NCBI GenBank assembly: GCA_965219515.1
Contig: OZ244776.1
Span: 3,348,001-3,412,000, forward strand
Origin: Ilyomonas sp965219515
GTDB taxonomy: Bacteria > Bacteroidota > Bacteroidia > Chitinophagales > Chitinophagaceae
DNA length: 64,000 nucleotides
Direction of reading: 5' to 3'
Positions 45,353-54,530 of this stretch are shown piece after piece (position 1 is the first letter of the stretch; the number at the start of each line of letters is the position of its first letter). Under the pieces are notes generated by a model. It did not search any database, was not told where the DNA came from, and worked only from the letters and a program-made list of their open reading frames with translations. The translations under genes were made by a program, and so were the position numbers.

Positions 45353-47512
45353 ATGAAACAGAAAACAGTTGTCCTTTTTTTATTGGTAATGATGTGCAGG
45401 CAGGTTTTGCTTGCCCAATCGGGAGGCATTCACTGGTCGGAAGACGGAAACAGTTTTTATCAGACCAATGACGGAAACATTACGCAAACAACACTGCCTG
45501 CTTTTACGGTAAAAACAATAGTAACTGCGCAAAAACTAACCTCAGCCGATAACAAAGCCGCACTTACGGTTGAAAATTTTTCTTTTTCAAATGATGGAAA
45601 GAAAATATTGATTTATACCAACAGTAAAAAAGTATGGCGTTATAAAACGCGCGGCGATTACTGGATTTTCAATACCGCAGACAGCAGCTTGCAGCAGCTT
45701 GGTAAAAACCTGCCCGCTTCTTCTCTGATGTTTGCCAAATTTTCGCCCGACGGAAACAATGTGGCCTATATAAGTAAACACAATTTGTATGTAGAAGACA
45801 TTGGTGCAAATACCATTATGCAGCTTACGCACGACGGAACCGACCGTATGATTAACGGAACATTCGATTGGGTGTATGAAGAAGAACTGGATTGCCGCGA
45901 CGGATTTCGCTGGAGCCCCGATGGCAAAAGCATTGCTTACTGGAAAATTGACGCTACCAAAATTCGAAATTTTTTATTGATGGATAACACCGATTCGATC
46001 TATTCTTTTACCGTGCCGGTAGAATATCCGAAGGTTGGCGAAGACCCTTCGCCATGTTATTTGTATGTGGTAACTATGGCAACCGGAAAAAGCGTTAAGA
46101 TGAATGTGCCCGGCGATCCGCAGCAGCATTATATTCCACGTATGGAATGGGCGCACAACAGCAATGAGCTGATTATTCAGCAACTGAACCGGAAGCAAAA
46201 CGAAAGCAAAATTTTATATTGTGATGCCAAAACCGGCGATACCAGAGAAATGTATAAAGAAGCCAGTAATACCTGGATAGATGTAAAAGAAAAACCCGTT
46301 GGCTGGGACTGGCTGAAAAACGGCGCCGCATTTTTATGGACCAGTGAAAAAGATGGCTGGCGTCATGTTTACAGCATTAGCCGGGATGGCAAACAACAAA
46401 CATTACTTACCAAAGGCGGCTACGATGTGATAAGCGTAACAGGTTATAACGAAACAAACGGGTATTTATATTTTATGGCATCGCCGGACAACGCCACGCA
46501 AAGTTATTTGTATCGTGTAAAATTAGATGGCAAAGGAACTGAAGAAAGAGTATCTCCGGCAAATGAATCAGGTACGCATGAATATGATATTTCTCCAAAC
46601 GGTTTGTTTGCCCAACATTCATTTTCCAATGCCAATATGCCGCCATCAGAAGATTGGGTAAGTCTGCCAAAACATACCATTGTAAAAGCAGAAGAAGCAA
46701 ACAACAGAAGAAAAAATCTGCTGCCGCCGGTTGAGTTTTTTACCATTACCACAGAAGACAGCATTACCATGGACGGATGGATGGTAAAACCCAAAGATTT
46801 TGACAGCACCAAAAAATACCCGGTTGTATTTACGGTTTATACAGAACCGGCTGCGCAAACCGTGCAGGACAGCTATGGCACAGGCTATAATTTTTTATAT
46901 AACGGCAGCATGTATAACGATGGCTATATTTATATGAGTCTCGACGGGCGCGGCACACCAGCACCGAAAGGTGCCGCCTGGCGAAAAGCAATCTACAAAA
47001 ATATCGGCATCATCAATATCAGAGATCAGGCAATGGCGGCAAAACAAATCATGCAACGGTCATACATAGATACAAGCCGGGTGGCAGTGTGGGGATGGAG
47101 CGGCGGCGGTTCTACCACACTTAACCTGTTGTTTCAATATCCTGATATTTACAAAACCGGAATTGCCATTGCACCTGTCGCCAACCAGCTTACGTACGAT
47201 GACATTTACCAGGAACGTTATATGGGTTTGCCGCAGGAAGATAAAGAACCGTTTATTAAAGGCTCGCCGGTTACGTACGCTAAAAATCTGGAAGGAAATT
47301 TATTAATCATTCACGGAACGGGCGATGACAATGTGCATTATCAAAACACGGAAATGCTGGTGAATGAGCTGATAAAATACAATAAAACATTTCAGATGAT
47401 GAGCTATCCCAACCGCACTCACGCCATCCGCGAAGGCGAAGGCACAACGGAGCATTTACGCACGCTTTACACACATTACCTGCAGCAATACTGCCCGCCG
47501 GGCGCAAAATAG
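45353..47512 (+). CDS. Dipeptidyl peptidase IV (S9B)
   Basis: About 719 residues from ATG 45353, chosen for its signal peptide (MKQKTVVLFLLVMMCRQVLL... cut after AQ); ATG 45341 is an alternative. Eight-bladed propeller (~25-450) with DWVYEEELDCRDGFRWSPDG, which holds the Glu pair that binds the substrate N-terminus, then an alpha/beta hydrolase: nucleophile Ser in VAVWGWSGGGSTTLNL, Asp in HGTGDDNVHYQNT, His in YPNRTHAI. It removes X-Pro/Ala dipeptides in the periplasm or at the surface. Length and motifs are complete. Confidence 0.94.
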   Translation: MKQKTVVLFLLVMMCRQVLLAQSGGIHWSEDGNSFYQTNDGNITQTTLPAFTVKTIVTAQKLTSADNKAALTVENFSFSNDGKKILIYTNSKKVWRYKTRGDYWIFNTADSSLQQLGKNLPASSLMFAKFSPDGNNVAYISKHNLYVEDIGANTIMQLTHDGTDRMINGTFDWVYEEELDCRDGFRWSPDGKSIAYWKIDATKIRNFLLMDNTDSIYSFTVPVEYPKVGEDPSPCYLYVVTMATGKSVKMNVPGDPQQHYIPRMEWAHNSNELIIQQLNRKQNESKILYCDAKTGDTREMYKEASNTWIDVKEKPVGWDWLKNGAAFLWTSEKDGWRHVYSISRDGKQQTLLTKGGYDVISVTGYNETNGYLYFMASPDNATQSYLYRVKLDGKGTEERVSPANESGTHEYDISPNGLFAQHSFSNANMPPSEDWVSLPKHTIVKAEEANNRRKNLLPPVEFFTITTEDSITMDGWMVKPKDFDSTKKYPVVFTVYTEPAAQTVQDSYGTGYNFLYNGSMYNDGYIYMSLDGRGTPAPKGAAWRKAIYKNIGIINIRDQAMAAKQIMQRSYIDTSRVAVWGWSGGGSTTLNLLFQYPDIYKTGIAIAPVANQLTYDDIYQERYMGLPQEDKEPFIKGSPVTYAKNLEGNLLIIHGTGDDNVHYQNTEMLVNELIKYNKTFQMMSYPNRTHAIREGEGTTEHLRTLYTHYLQQYCPPGAK

Positions 47513-47542
47513 TCTTACCAGCTTTTGTAATAAAAAAGAAAA

Positions 47543-47570
47543 AGTCGGTTTATAAAACCGGCTTTATTAT
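47543..47570 (+). terminator. Terminator after dipeptidyl peptidase IV
   Basis: GTCGGTTT-ATA-AAACCGGC with A-rich and T-rich flanks, so it can serve both the peptidase gene and the convergent lipoprotein gene. Confidence 0.75.
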
Positions 47571-47590
47571 TATTCATCCTCTTCTCCAAA

Positions 47591-48016
47591 TCATCTTTTC
47601 AATCCCGTTTCCTGCGTATAGGTAGCGGTTGTGCCCTCAACCGTTTCGGTAGATTCGTTATACAATATAAGGTCGGTTGCAGTTAATTCTCTTACATTGT
47701 ATTCATACATAAAGCCATCCTGTTGCATAATCAGCTTTTTGTTATTGTCGTTGTAGTTGTATGTGTACGTATAAATATTTCCATCTTCATCTTTTTCATT
47801 CAGCGTACCGTCTTTCAAAAAATCAAAGTAAACATCTCCGTTTACCGCATACGAAGTGTCTGTTGTTGTTGTATTGTTTACCAAAACCTGAAAATGCTGT
47901 GTTTTTACAAACCATTTCCCCTGAATAAGCGACGTGTTATTGTCGTTTTTTTTGCAACCGATAGTAGTTAAAACGAACAAAACAAGCGCAAAACCGGATA
48001 AATAATTTTTTTTCAT
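47591..48016 (-). CDS. Lipocalin-like lipoprotein, unknown function
   Basis: 141 residues. Lipoprotein signal with lipobox TIGC (Cys at 21). The body has the short strand pattern of Bacteroidota lipocalin-like lipoproteins: LIQGKWFVKTQHFQVL, GDVYFDFLKDGTLNEKDEDG, KLIMQQDGFMYEYNVRELTA TDLILY. Such proteins are numerous in this phylum and their ligands are mostly unknown. Single gene. Confidence 0.8.
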   Translation of the reverse strand: MKKNYLSGFALVLFVLTTIGCKKNDNNTSLIQGKWFVKTQHFQVLVNNTTTTDTSYAVNGDVYFDFLKDGTLNEKDEDGNIYTYTYNYNDNNKKLIMQQDGFMYEYNVRELTATDLILYNESTETVEGTTATYTQETGLKR

Positions 48017-48153
48017 GATGACAATTACTTCTTGTTTTCAATAAGCAAAAAAACAAACGTAAGAATGATGAATGTTCTTAACAGTTTTATTATTTTTTAT
48101 ACAATCACTCACATACGTTGCTTTGCCGGGAAAAGTTTTTAAAACGGCAAAAT

Positions 48154-48197
48154 GCACAAAAAAGTCCCCGAAATAATCATTTCGGGGACTTTTTTGC
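48154..48197. terminator. Strong bidirectional terminator
   Basis: AAAAAAGTCCCCGAAAT, short loop, ATTTCGGGGACTTTTTT. The perfect stem has an A-run before and a T-run after, so it works in both directions; it lies just after the leftward beta-barrel gene. Confidence 0.9.
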
Positions 48198-48216
48198 AAA
48201 ATTTGCTGATGATTGA

Positions 48217-48807
48217 TTACATTTTACTATCGCCCATTACTTTGTTTTTAGTTGCCTTTCCCGGTAAATATATCTGGAATCCAACACTTAAATTCAGGTT
48301 GTTTCTTGCGCCGTCATTACCAAAACCTACAATACCATTATATTTTAATAAAGTTTCTAATCCAATATTCGGTGTTATAAAATAAGCGATGCCGGGACCG
48401 ATGCCCAAGCCTAAACCGTTTGTTGATGCACCATGTGAAACATTATCGCCTTCAATACCAACATTACCTTCTAAAAAAGTGCGTGTATGTTGCAATATGG
48501 TTTCTGTATTTACCTGGTTCGGACCAAAATAATAGCGGGCTAATGCACCAACGCCATAAGTCGTTTCGGTGTTGGCACCTTTTGCAGTTATCAACCCTAA
48601 ATTTAAGTAAGCACCAACGGCAACATTATCTTGTATAAACCAGGCAGCTTTAGGGCTTATATCAACCGTGAAATAACTTGCTTTATCAAGTCCCAATCTA
48701 AAATTGCCCAAATCGCCGCCAACCAAAACATTTCCTTTTTGTAATTGTGCATGAGAAACGGTAGCAACCATGGTTGCAAGTAATAAGAGTGTAAGTATCT
48801 TTTTCAT
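48217..48807 (-). CDS. Outer membrane beta-barrel protein (OmpW/OmpA-barrel type)
   Basis: 196 residues with a signal peptide (MKKILTLLLLATMVATVSHA) and alternating amphipathic strands rich in Gly, Asn and Tyr (GKGNVLVGGDLGNFRLGL-like turns, NLGLITAKGANTETTYGVGA, GIGPGIAYFITPNIGLETLL). It ends LSVGFQIYLPGKATKNK. An eight-stranded porin-family barrel; cargo unknown. Downstream is a strong terminator. Confidence 0.85.
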   Translation of the reverse strand: MKKILTLLLLATMVATVSHAQLQKGNVLVGGDLGNFRLGLDKASYFTVDISPKAAWFIQDNVAVGAYLNLGLITAKGANTETTYGVGALARYYFGPNQVNTETILQHTRTFLEGNVGIEGDNVSHGASTNGLGLGIGPGIAYFITPNIGLETLLKYNGIVGFGNDGARNNLNLSVGFQIYLPGKATKNKVMGDSKM

Positions 48808-48979
48808 AACCTTGTTTTATGTGATGGCACTTTTCACAAACCATGCCAACACATCTGATGCTTATTTCTTACCAACTTCCGTTTGCATGCGAAACGCCGT
48901 TCACATTATGAAGCCCTTAACAGATGGCAGGTATTTTCATTTTGCAACATTTGTGAATGGTATCATCTTATACTTTCTC

Positions 48980-50749
48980 TCAGGCCGCATATTTTTCTTT
49001 CCTTGCATATTGAAATACAAACCCGAAGGCTACAATCAACGCAATTGGCAACGCAATGTTTATCATTTGCCACAGCGTTCTTTGTTCGGCCACTTTCTTT
49101 TTATCTAACAAACGAAGCACAAAATCTTTATTGCGCGCTTCAAAAATGCCGTTGCTGCTTACTAAAAAATCTACACTGTTTAACAAAAACTCGCGGTTGG
49201 CGAAACGATAATTTTCAAACGGCAACTCTCCCATCAGCAACGGACCATTTGTTGCGCTTACGGCATTGGTTACCATATCTGCATCAGACACAACAATTTG
49301 CTTTGTTTCGGTTACCGATTGTTTCTCAAATTTCTTTGTCGGGCCGGAAGCCGCGCCGGCATTGAGATTGCGGGCAACTGAATCCTGCACGGCTGCACTA
49401 AGCCGGTTGGCGAACAGGCTATTGAATTTGCCTTCCAACAATACCGCTACCGGAATATGACTTTGGTTCATCGAATTAAAATCATTATCGGTACGCACAC
49501 TGTTTAAACTCACCAATGCAGGCGAACTGATTACGCGGCTGTTGGTGTCGCTTGCCAGTAAAATTGTTTTTGCAATACCCAACGCTTTTACGGTATCTAT
49601 GCCTGATGGAAAAACCGACAGCACACGGTCTAAATTTTTAGAAACCGGATTGTTGTTTGTTGATTGCAGAAACGGATAATATGGCCACGGAATGCGTTGC
49701 ATGCGCGGGCTGTTGTCCGGGTTATAACCCGTTACCACCGGTATCTTTGCGCAATTTAAATCCTGCAGTAAATCGCCATTGATTCTAACGCCGTATTTAA
49801 ACAAAATATCGTCAATATTCAGGTTGCGGTCATACGCAACAAAATCGGCGCGGCTACGCATCAGGCTGTCTAACTCGGCGTATAATTTATCTACAAACCA
49901 AAGCACTTTGCCGCCATGCATTATGTACTGATCTATTTTCAGCTTGTCTTCCTCAGTAAACGATTGCGTTGGCTTTACAATCAGCAAGGCATTAATTTCA
50001 TCAGGATTCGGATAGCCTTTTTTTAAATCGAAAACACCAAGCCGATATTCGTTGCGCAGACTTTCGCCCAAATCGTTTACCGTTAAATCAACCGGCTCGC
50101 CGTTGCCAACACAATATGCAACCGCCGGAACATAAGTTCGCGTCAGCTTATCTATCGCATTGGCAAACTTAAACGCCAGCAAGGCTTCGGCGGCATTGCG
50201 CGTGGCTTCTTTATCGGGCTGCGGCTCTTCGTTTATTACATTAAAATTTTTAAATACCGTTCGGCTGCTGCGCAAATCAATGGCGTAGGGCGGTTGCTGT
50301 TTGTAGTAAACAAGAGCAGAAGGAATAATGAGCTGACTGGTTGATTTGTTATCGCTTTCGCTAATGTCTTCGTTGCGCTCAAACACAACGCCGGCGCGGC
50401 TTAGGCTATCGTATAACTGCAGTTTCAAACTATCATTCAAACCTTCACCGGGTGTTTCAAAACTTACCTTGATGTTGCTGTTGCTGAGATCGGAAAACTC
50501 TCTCAATAAATCCTGCGCAGCAATGCTCAGCTTCTTGTAATCGGCAGGTAAATCGCCGGTTAAAAACACTTTGATATTGATGGTTGTATCAACATTTTGT
50601 AACAATTTTTTAGTTGAATTACTAAGCGTAAAACGCTTCTCCTGCGTAAGATCAATCCGATAATGAATGAAGGAAGAAATGAGGATAATACTGGCAAACG
50701 CAAGAGCGATAAAAAGCCACCAGAATTTATGTTGCAGAAGTTTGTTCAT
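48980..50749 (-). CDS. gldG: Gliding motility ABC transporter component GldG
   Basis: 589 residues. One N-terminal helix (~12-32), a large extracytoplasmic domain (GldG/DUF4350-type: TINIKVFLTGDLPADYKKLS, VDLTVNDLGESLRNEYRLGV, KIDQYIMHGGKVLWFVDKLY) and a C-terminal helix (~562-582). Together with GldF and the ATPase GldA it forms an ABC transporter needed for gliding in Flavobacterium; it is widespread in non-gliding Bacteroidota too. gldF is upstream with 137 bp between, filled by palindromes. gldA is not in the window. Confidence 0.92.
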   Translation of the reverse strand: MNKLLQHKFWWLFIALAFASIILISSFIHYRIDLTQEKRFTLSNSTKKLLQNVDTTINIKVFLTGDLPADYKKLSIAAQDLLREFSDLSNSNIKVSFETPGEGLNDSLKLQLYDSLSRAGVVFERNEDISESDNKSTSQLIIPSALVYYKQQPPYAIDLRSSRTVFKNFNVINEEPQPDKEATRNAAEALLAFKFANAIDKLTRTYVPAVAYCVGNGEPVDLTVNDLGESLRNEYRLGVFDLKKGYPNPDEINALLIVKPTQSFTEEDKLKIDQYIMHGGKVLWFVDKLYAELDSLMRSRADFVAYDRNLNIDDILFKYGVRINGDLLQDLNCAKIPVVTGYNPDNSPRMQRIPWPYYPFLQSTNNNPVSKNLDRVLSVFPSGIDTVKALGIAKTILLASDTNSRVISSPALVSLNSVRTDNDFNSMNQSHIPVAVLLEGKFNSLFANRLSAAVQDSVARNLNAGAASGPTKKFEKQSVTETKQIVVSDADMVTNAVSATNGPLLMGELPFENYRFANREFLLNSVDFLVSSNGIFEARNKDFVLRLLDKKKVAEQRTLWQMINIALPIALIVAFGFVFQYARKEKYAA

Positions 50750-50780
50750 TGTTGTTTTACTTGTATATTGTGTGTTGCTG

Positions 50781-50871
50781 TACGAAGTCCGGAGACTTCG
50801 TATTTGCTATGTTCTTTCGAGTCTCAGACTCGGTTGAACATAAAGTGTACGAAGTCCGTAGACTTCGTACA
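50781..50871. repeat. Three palindromic units in the gldF-gldG spacer
   Basis: TACGAAGTCCGGAGACTTCG (50781-50802), a longer stem around CGAGTCTCAGACTCG with outer ATGTTC/GAACAT (50809-50841), and TGTACGAAGTCCGTAGACTT (50846-50871). The first and third are near-copies. REP-like; they would form a strong RNA structure between the two genes. Confidence 0.85.
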
Positions 50872-50886
50872 GCGGAACAACAGCTA

Positions 50887-51609
50887 TTATCGCTTTGCGA
50901 TATTTCGTTGTGTAATCAATAAAAATAAAATGATGATGCCTGCGAAATAAACAATATCGCGCAAATCAATTACACCACGACTGATGCTGTTGTAGTGAAA
51001 ATTGATGCCCAGCATTTCTATATAATAATCTAATCCGGAACGAAACAACAACAATTTGCTGATGGCATCAAAACCGGTATAGAAAAGAAAACAAAGAAAC
51101 GCCCCGGCGATAAAAGCGATCACCGTATTGTTAGTAAAGCTGCTTGTGCAAATGCCGATTGCCGTAAACACAGCACCCAATAATAACAAACCAATGTAGC
51201 TGCCGGTTGTTGCACCAACATCTATCCCGCCAACAGCACTTAGCTGTTGTATAGAAACAGCATAGATAACGGTGGGCAACAGCGCCAAGGCCACCACCAG
51301 CAAGGCTCCGAAGTATTTGCCCCACACAATTTGCGAAGAACTGACGGGCAACGTTTTTAATAATTCAAATGTTCCTGATTTGTATTCATCTGCCAGGCTG
51401 CGCATGGTAATGGTGGGTACTAAGAACAATAATATCCAGGGAGCAAGAGTAAAAAAGCCGGATAAAGAAGCATAACCAAACGTAAGCAAATCAGTATCGG
51501 GAAAAACGAAAAGAAACAAGCCGGTAAGCAGCAGAAAAATGATTAACGCAATATAACCTGTGAGACTGCTAAAAAACTGCAGCCATTCTTTTTTGCAAAT
51601 CATCCACAT
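50887..51609 (-). CDS. gldF: Gliding motility ABC transporter permease GldF
   Basis: 240 residues with six transmembrane helices, of the ABC-2 permease type. Conserved GFFTLAPWILLFLVPTITMR SLADEYKSGTFELLKTLPVS is the hallmark coupling region. Forms the membrane part of the GldAFG transporter together with GldG downstream. Confidence 0.93.
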   Translation of the reverse strand: MWMICKKEWLQFFSSLTGYIALIIFLLLTGLFLFVFPDTDLLTFGYASLSGFFTLAPWILLFLVPTITMRSLADEYKSGTFELLKTLPVSSSQIVWGKYFGALLVVALALLPTVIYAVSIQQLSAVGGIDVGATTGSYIGLLLLGAVFTAIGICTSSFTNNTVIAFIAGAFLCFLFYTGFDAISKLLLFRSGLDYYIEMLGINFHYNSISRGVIDLRDIVYFAGIIILFLLITQRNIAKR

Positions 51610-51719
51610 GCGGTAAAGCTAAAGTTTTTTGTTTGCTAAGTTTTAAACCACAGAGGCACATAGGACACTGAGGTCATATAGAAACGTTTTGTAGTTGTGT
51701 AAGATTATAAATCGGGTAG

Positions 51720-51935
51720 TTACTGAGGAAGCGGCATAGAACTCATGCACTCTTTGATTTCTTCGTTTGTAACACCGTTTTTTTGAGCTATTTTTATTAA
51801 AATCCGTGTTTGAATTTCTAAACTTTTGGTTTGTTCTTTAGATTTAGAAGCAGCTTGTATAATCAGGAATAAAAATCCCGCCCATAATCCCAATGCAATG
51901 AAAGCGGCAAACAAAAATCCAGGTGTTAGTACCAT
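51720..51935 (-). CDS. Small single-helix membrane protein, unknown function
   Basis: 71 residues from ATG 51935 (MVLTPGFLFAAFIALGLWAG). This start is preferred because the longer frame would begin beyond a terminator hairpin (51963-51996). One transmembrane helix (~5-27), then a charged helical tail (KSLEIQTRILIKIAQKNGVT NEEIKECMSS). Resembles small membrane proteins that Bacteroidota encode singly; function unknown. Confidence 0.6.
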   Translation of the reverse strand: MVLTPGFLFAAFIALGLWAGFLFLIIQAASKSKEQTKSLEIQTRILIKIAQKNGVTNEEIKECMSSMPLPQ

Positions 51936-51962
51936 ATAAATTGTTTTATACTTACCCTTTAT

Positions 51963-51996
51963 AAAAAAACCGGATGAACCAGCCATCCGGTTTTTA
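51963..51996. terminator. Terminator after the isc genes
   Basis: AAAAAACCGGATG, loop, CATCCGGTTTTT; A-run and T-run on both sides. It ends the leftward iscS-iscU-iscA transcript. Confidence 0.88.
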
Positions 51997-52040
51997 TAAA
52001 GATATTCTCTGTGCCTTTCGTTGTCTCTGCAATTCAAAAA

Positions 52041-52391
52041 CTACACCGCAAAGCTTTCCCCGCAACCACAGCTACGACTGGCATTTGGGTTATTGAAATA
52101 AAATCCTTTTCCGTTTAAACCATCCGAAAAATCGAGCTCGGTATTTACCAGATACAAGAAGCTTTTCAGATCGGTTACCAATTTTACGCCATTGTCTTCA
52201 AAGCTTTGGTCCATTGGCTTTGTTTCGTTGTCAAAATCAAGTTTGTAGCTCAATCCCGAACAACCACCGCCAACCACAGAAACCCGTAAGAAATAAGAAG
52301 AATCATTTGCAATACCGGCATCTTCCATCAGCTTAACTACTTTGCCTTTGGCTTTTTCACTTACATATATTGCATTGTCTGTTGCCACCAT
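52041..52391 (-). CDS. iscA: Iron-sulfur cluster assembly accessory protein (IscA/HesB type)
   Basis: 116 residues. A-type carrier with the three conserved cysteines: VVGGGCSGLSYKLDF and the C-terminal SCGCGESFAV. It takes a cluster from the scaffold and passes it to target proteins. Third gene of the leftward iscS-iscU-iscA group. Gene name could also be sufA/erpA; the isc neighbours decide. Between it and iscU lies an inverted pair of palindromic elements. Confidence 0.94.
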   Translation of the reverse strand: MVATDNAIYVSEKAKGKVVKLMEDAGIANDSSYFLRVSVVGGGCSGLSYKLDFDNETKPMDQSFEDNGVKLVTDLKSFLYLVNTELDFSDGLNGKGFYFNNPNASRSCGCGESFAV

Positions 52392-52394
52392 ATA

Positions 52395-52488
52395 CAGCCC
52401 CTGTCCCCTAAAGGGGAATTTTAAATTGCAAATTATATACTATTCATTATTATTGCCTCTCTTACACCCCTTTAGGGGATGGGGCTGC
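52395..52488. repeat. Inverted pair of dispersed palindromic elements, iscU-iscA spacer
   Basis: CAGCCCCTGTCCCCTAAAGG (52395-52416) and CCCCTTTAGGGGATGGGGCT (52468-52487) are inverted copies about 50 bp apart. Fully base-paired they would form a long hairpin with two short ones inside. Confidence 0.88.
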
Positions 52489-52905
52489 TTAATGAATCCT
52501 TTCTTCAAACTGCAAAACTTCCAAACCGTTTTTCTGGCGGTAATCATTAATTGCTGCTTTGATGGCATCTTCCGCCAACACAGAGCAGTGAATTTTTACC
52601 GGTGGTAAATTCAGTTCTTCTACAATTGTCATATTGTCAATTGACAAAGCCTGATCTACCGATTTACCTTTCAGCCATTCGGTAGCCAGTGAAGAAGAAG
52701 CAATGGCAGAACCACAACCAAAGGTTTTAAATTTTGCATCGCTGATTACACCGGTAATATCATCTACTTCTATCTGCAGGCGCATTACATCGCCGCATTC
52801 AGGAGCACCAACCAAACCGGTGCCTACGTTCTTTTTACTTTTATCCAGCGTACCCACATTTTTCGGGTTGCTGTAGTGATCAATCACTTTATCTGAGTAT
52901 GCCAT
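52489..52905 (-). CDS. iscU: Iron-sulfur cluster scaffold protein IscU
   Basis: 138 residues. Scaffold on which IscS-derived sulfur and iron form a cluster. Conserved cysteines in GAPECGDVMRLQI, KTFGCGSAIASSSLATEWLK and PVKIHCSVLAEDAI, and the start YSDKVIDHYSNPKNVGTL. The Asp next to the first Cys is present. HscA/HscB are not linked. Confidence 0.96.
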   Translation of the reverse strand: MAYSDKVIDHYSNPKNVGTLDKSKKNVGTGLVGAPECGDVMRLQIEVDDITGVISDAKFKTFGCGSAIASSSLATEWLKGKSVDQALSIDNMTIVEELNLPPVKIHCSVLAEDAIKAAINDYRQKNGLEVLQFEERIH

Positions 52906-52910
52906 AAGTT

Positions 52911-53025
52911 GAAGCCCCTATCCCCTAAAGGGGACTTGAAACCTGTGAGGCTAACAGGTTTTATTTTTGTAATCTTTTTAAATAAAAACTCTTTTAAAAC
53001 TCCCCTTCATGAGATGGGAGGCAAC
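52911..53025. repeat. Inverted pair of dispersed palindromic elements, iscS-iscU spacer
   Basis: AAGCCCCTATCCCCTAAAGG (52912-52933) and, inverted, ACTCCCCTTCATGAGATGGG (52999-53018), the second partly decayed. It ends next to the iscS stop codon. Confidence 0.8.
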
Positions 53026-54242
53026 TAATGCGCTGCCCATTCAATCGCGTTAATGTCAACACCTTCTTTATACATTTCCCAAAGCGGACTCATTTCGCGC
53101 AGCTTTAAAACCGTATTTTTTACATGCTCTATTGTATAATTTATCTGATCTTCCGTAGTAAATCTGCCCAAGCCAAAACGGAGCGAACTATGCGCCAGAT
53201 CATCGCCCAAACCCAATGCTTTTAATACATAGCTGGGTTCTAAAGAAGCGCTGGTACAGGCCGAACCAGATGAAAGCGCAATATTTTTATTAAAGCCCAT
53301 CATTAAGCCTTCCCCTTCTACATATTTAAAAGAGATATTGGTAACATGCGGTAAGCGGTGCTGGCGATTGCCATTTACATAGCTTTCTTCAATTTGTGTT
53401 AAAGCGCCTTCTAATTTATCGCGCAAAGCACTGATGCGCCTGGTATCTTCTTCCATATCTAAACGGCATAACTCGCAGGCTTTACCAAAACCAACAATGC
53501 CGGGAACGTTTAAAGTTCCACTGCGCATACCGCGTTCATGACCGCCGCCATCCATCTGCGCGGTTACTTTTACGCGCGGATTTTTACGACGAACATATAA
53601 AGCGCCAACGCCTTTTGGTCCATACATTTTATGAGCCGTAAACGTAAGCAAATCAATACCATCTTTATTTACATCAACCGGAATTTTACCAACCGCCTGC
53701 GTGGCATCGGTAAAAAACAATACGCCATGCTTGCGGGCAATGTTGCTGATTTCTTTAATTGGCTGAACAACGCCTACTTCATTGTTGGCATACATTACAG
53801 CAATTAAAACGGTAGTAGGTCTGATGGCGGCTTCCAGTTCTTTCAAATCAATCAAGCCATCTTCTGCAACCGACAGATACGTTACTTCGCCGCCAATTTT
53901 TTCAATGTGTTTGCAGGTATCCAACACCGCTTTGTGTTCGGTAACAACCGTAATCACATGGTTGCCTTTAGAAGCGTACATTTCATGTACACCTTTAATG
54001 GCAAGATTATCGCCTTCAGTAGCGCCTGATGTAAATATAATTTCTTTCGGGTCGGCGCCAACCAGTTTAGCTACCTGTTCGCGTGCATAATCAACCGCTT
54101 CTTCGGCTTCCCAGCCAAACGGATGGTTGCGGCTGGCAGCGTTTCCAAAATGTTCTGTAAAATAAGGTATCATCGCTTCCAGCACCCTTGGGTCCATAGG
54201 TGTGGTGGCATTATTATCTAAGTAAACAGGGAGCTTCAACAT
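53025..54242 (-). CDS. iscS: Cysteine desulfurase IscS
   Basis: 405 residues, NifS/IscS class. PLP lysine in LLTFTAHKMYGPKGVGALYV, catalytic cysteine loop in ALSSGSACTSASLEPSYVL, and the start YLDNNATTPMDPRVLEAMIP. It removes sulfur from cysteine and hands it to IscU, its downstream neighbour. First gene of the group; the promoter is probably in 54243-54300, where the minus strand has TAATTTTG (54281-54288), a TAnnTTTG match. Confidence 0.96.
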   Translation of the reverse strand: MLKLPVYLDNNATTPMDPRVLEAMIPYFTEHFGNAASRNHPFGWEAEEAVDYAREQVAKLVGADPKEIIFTSGATEGDNLAIKGVHEMYASKGNHVITVVTEHKAVLDTCKHIEKIGGEVTYLSVAEDGLIDLKELEAAIRPTTVLIAVMYANNEVGVVQPIKEISNIARKHGVLFFTDATQAVGKIPVDVNKDGIDLLTFTAHKMYGPKGVGALYVRRKNPRVKVTAQMDGGGHERGMRSGTLNVPGIVGFGKACELCRLDMEEDTRRISALRDKLEGALTQIEESYVNGNRQHRLPHVTNISFKYVEGEGLMMGFNKNIALSSGSACTSASLEPSYVLKALGLGDDLAHSSLRFGLGRFTTEDQINYTIEHVKNTVLKLREMSPLWEMYKEGVDINAIEWAAH

Positions 54243-54280
54243 ATCTCTACTATTATTATTTCTTCTTTCTTAATTATCCA

Positions 54281-54288
54281 CAAAATTA
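54281..54288 (-). promoter_or_regulatory. Possible -7 element of the isc genes
   Basis: Minus-strand TAATTTTG about 40 bp before the iscS start fits TAnnTTTG. No clear -33 TTTG. Confidence 0.4.
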
Positions 54289-54530
54289 CACTAAAGATGT
54301 GTATTATATGCTTTATTCCTTTTTCGTTAATGCTAATTTTACCAATTTATGAAATAAGTATTTACGGTTGAAATTTACGGTATTCCGAATTGCGTATTCA
54401 TTTTATAATTCCGTCTTCTCTAAAACTATTTTATCAGTCTGCTTTCTTTTTTCAAAACAATGTTAAGTCTTTCCGCAAATTAATCTCTGCATACGTGCAA
54501 GGGTCTGAATACAGTTATAAAAAGAAAACA

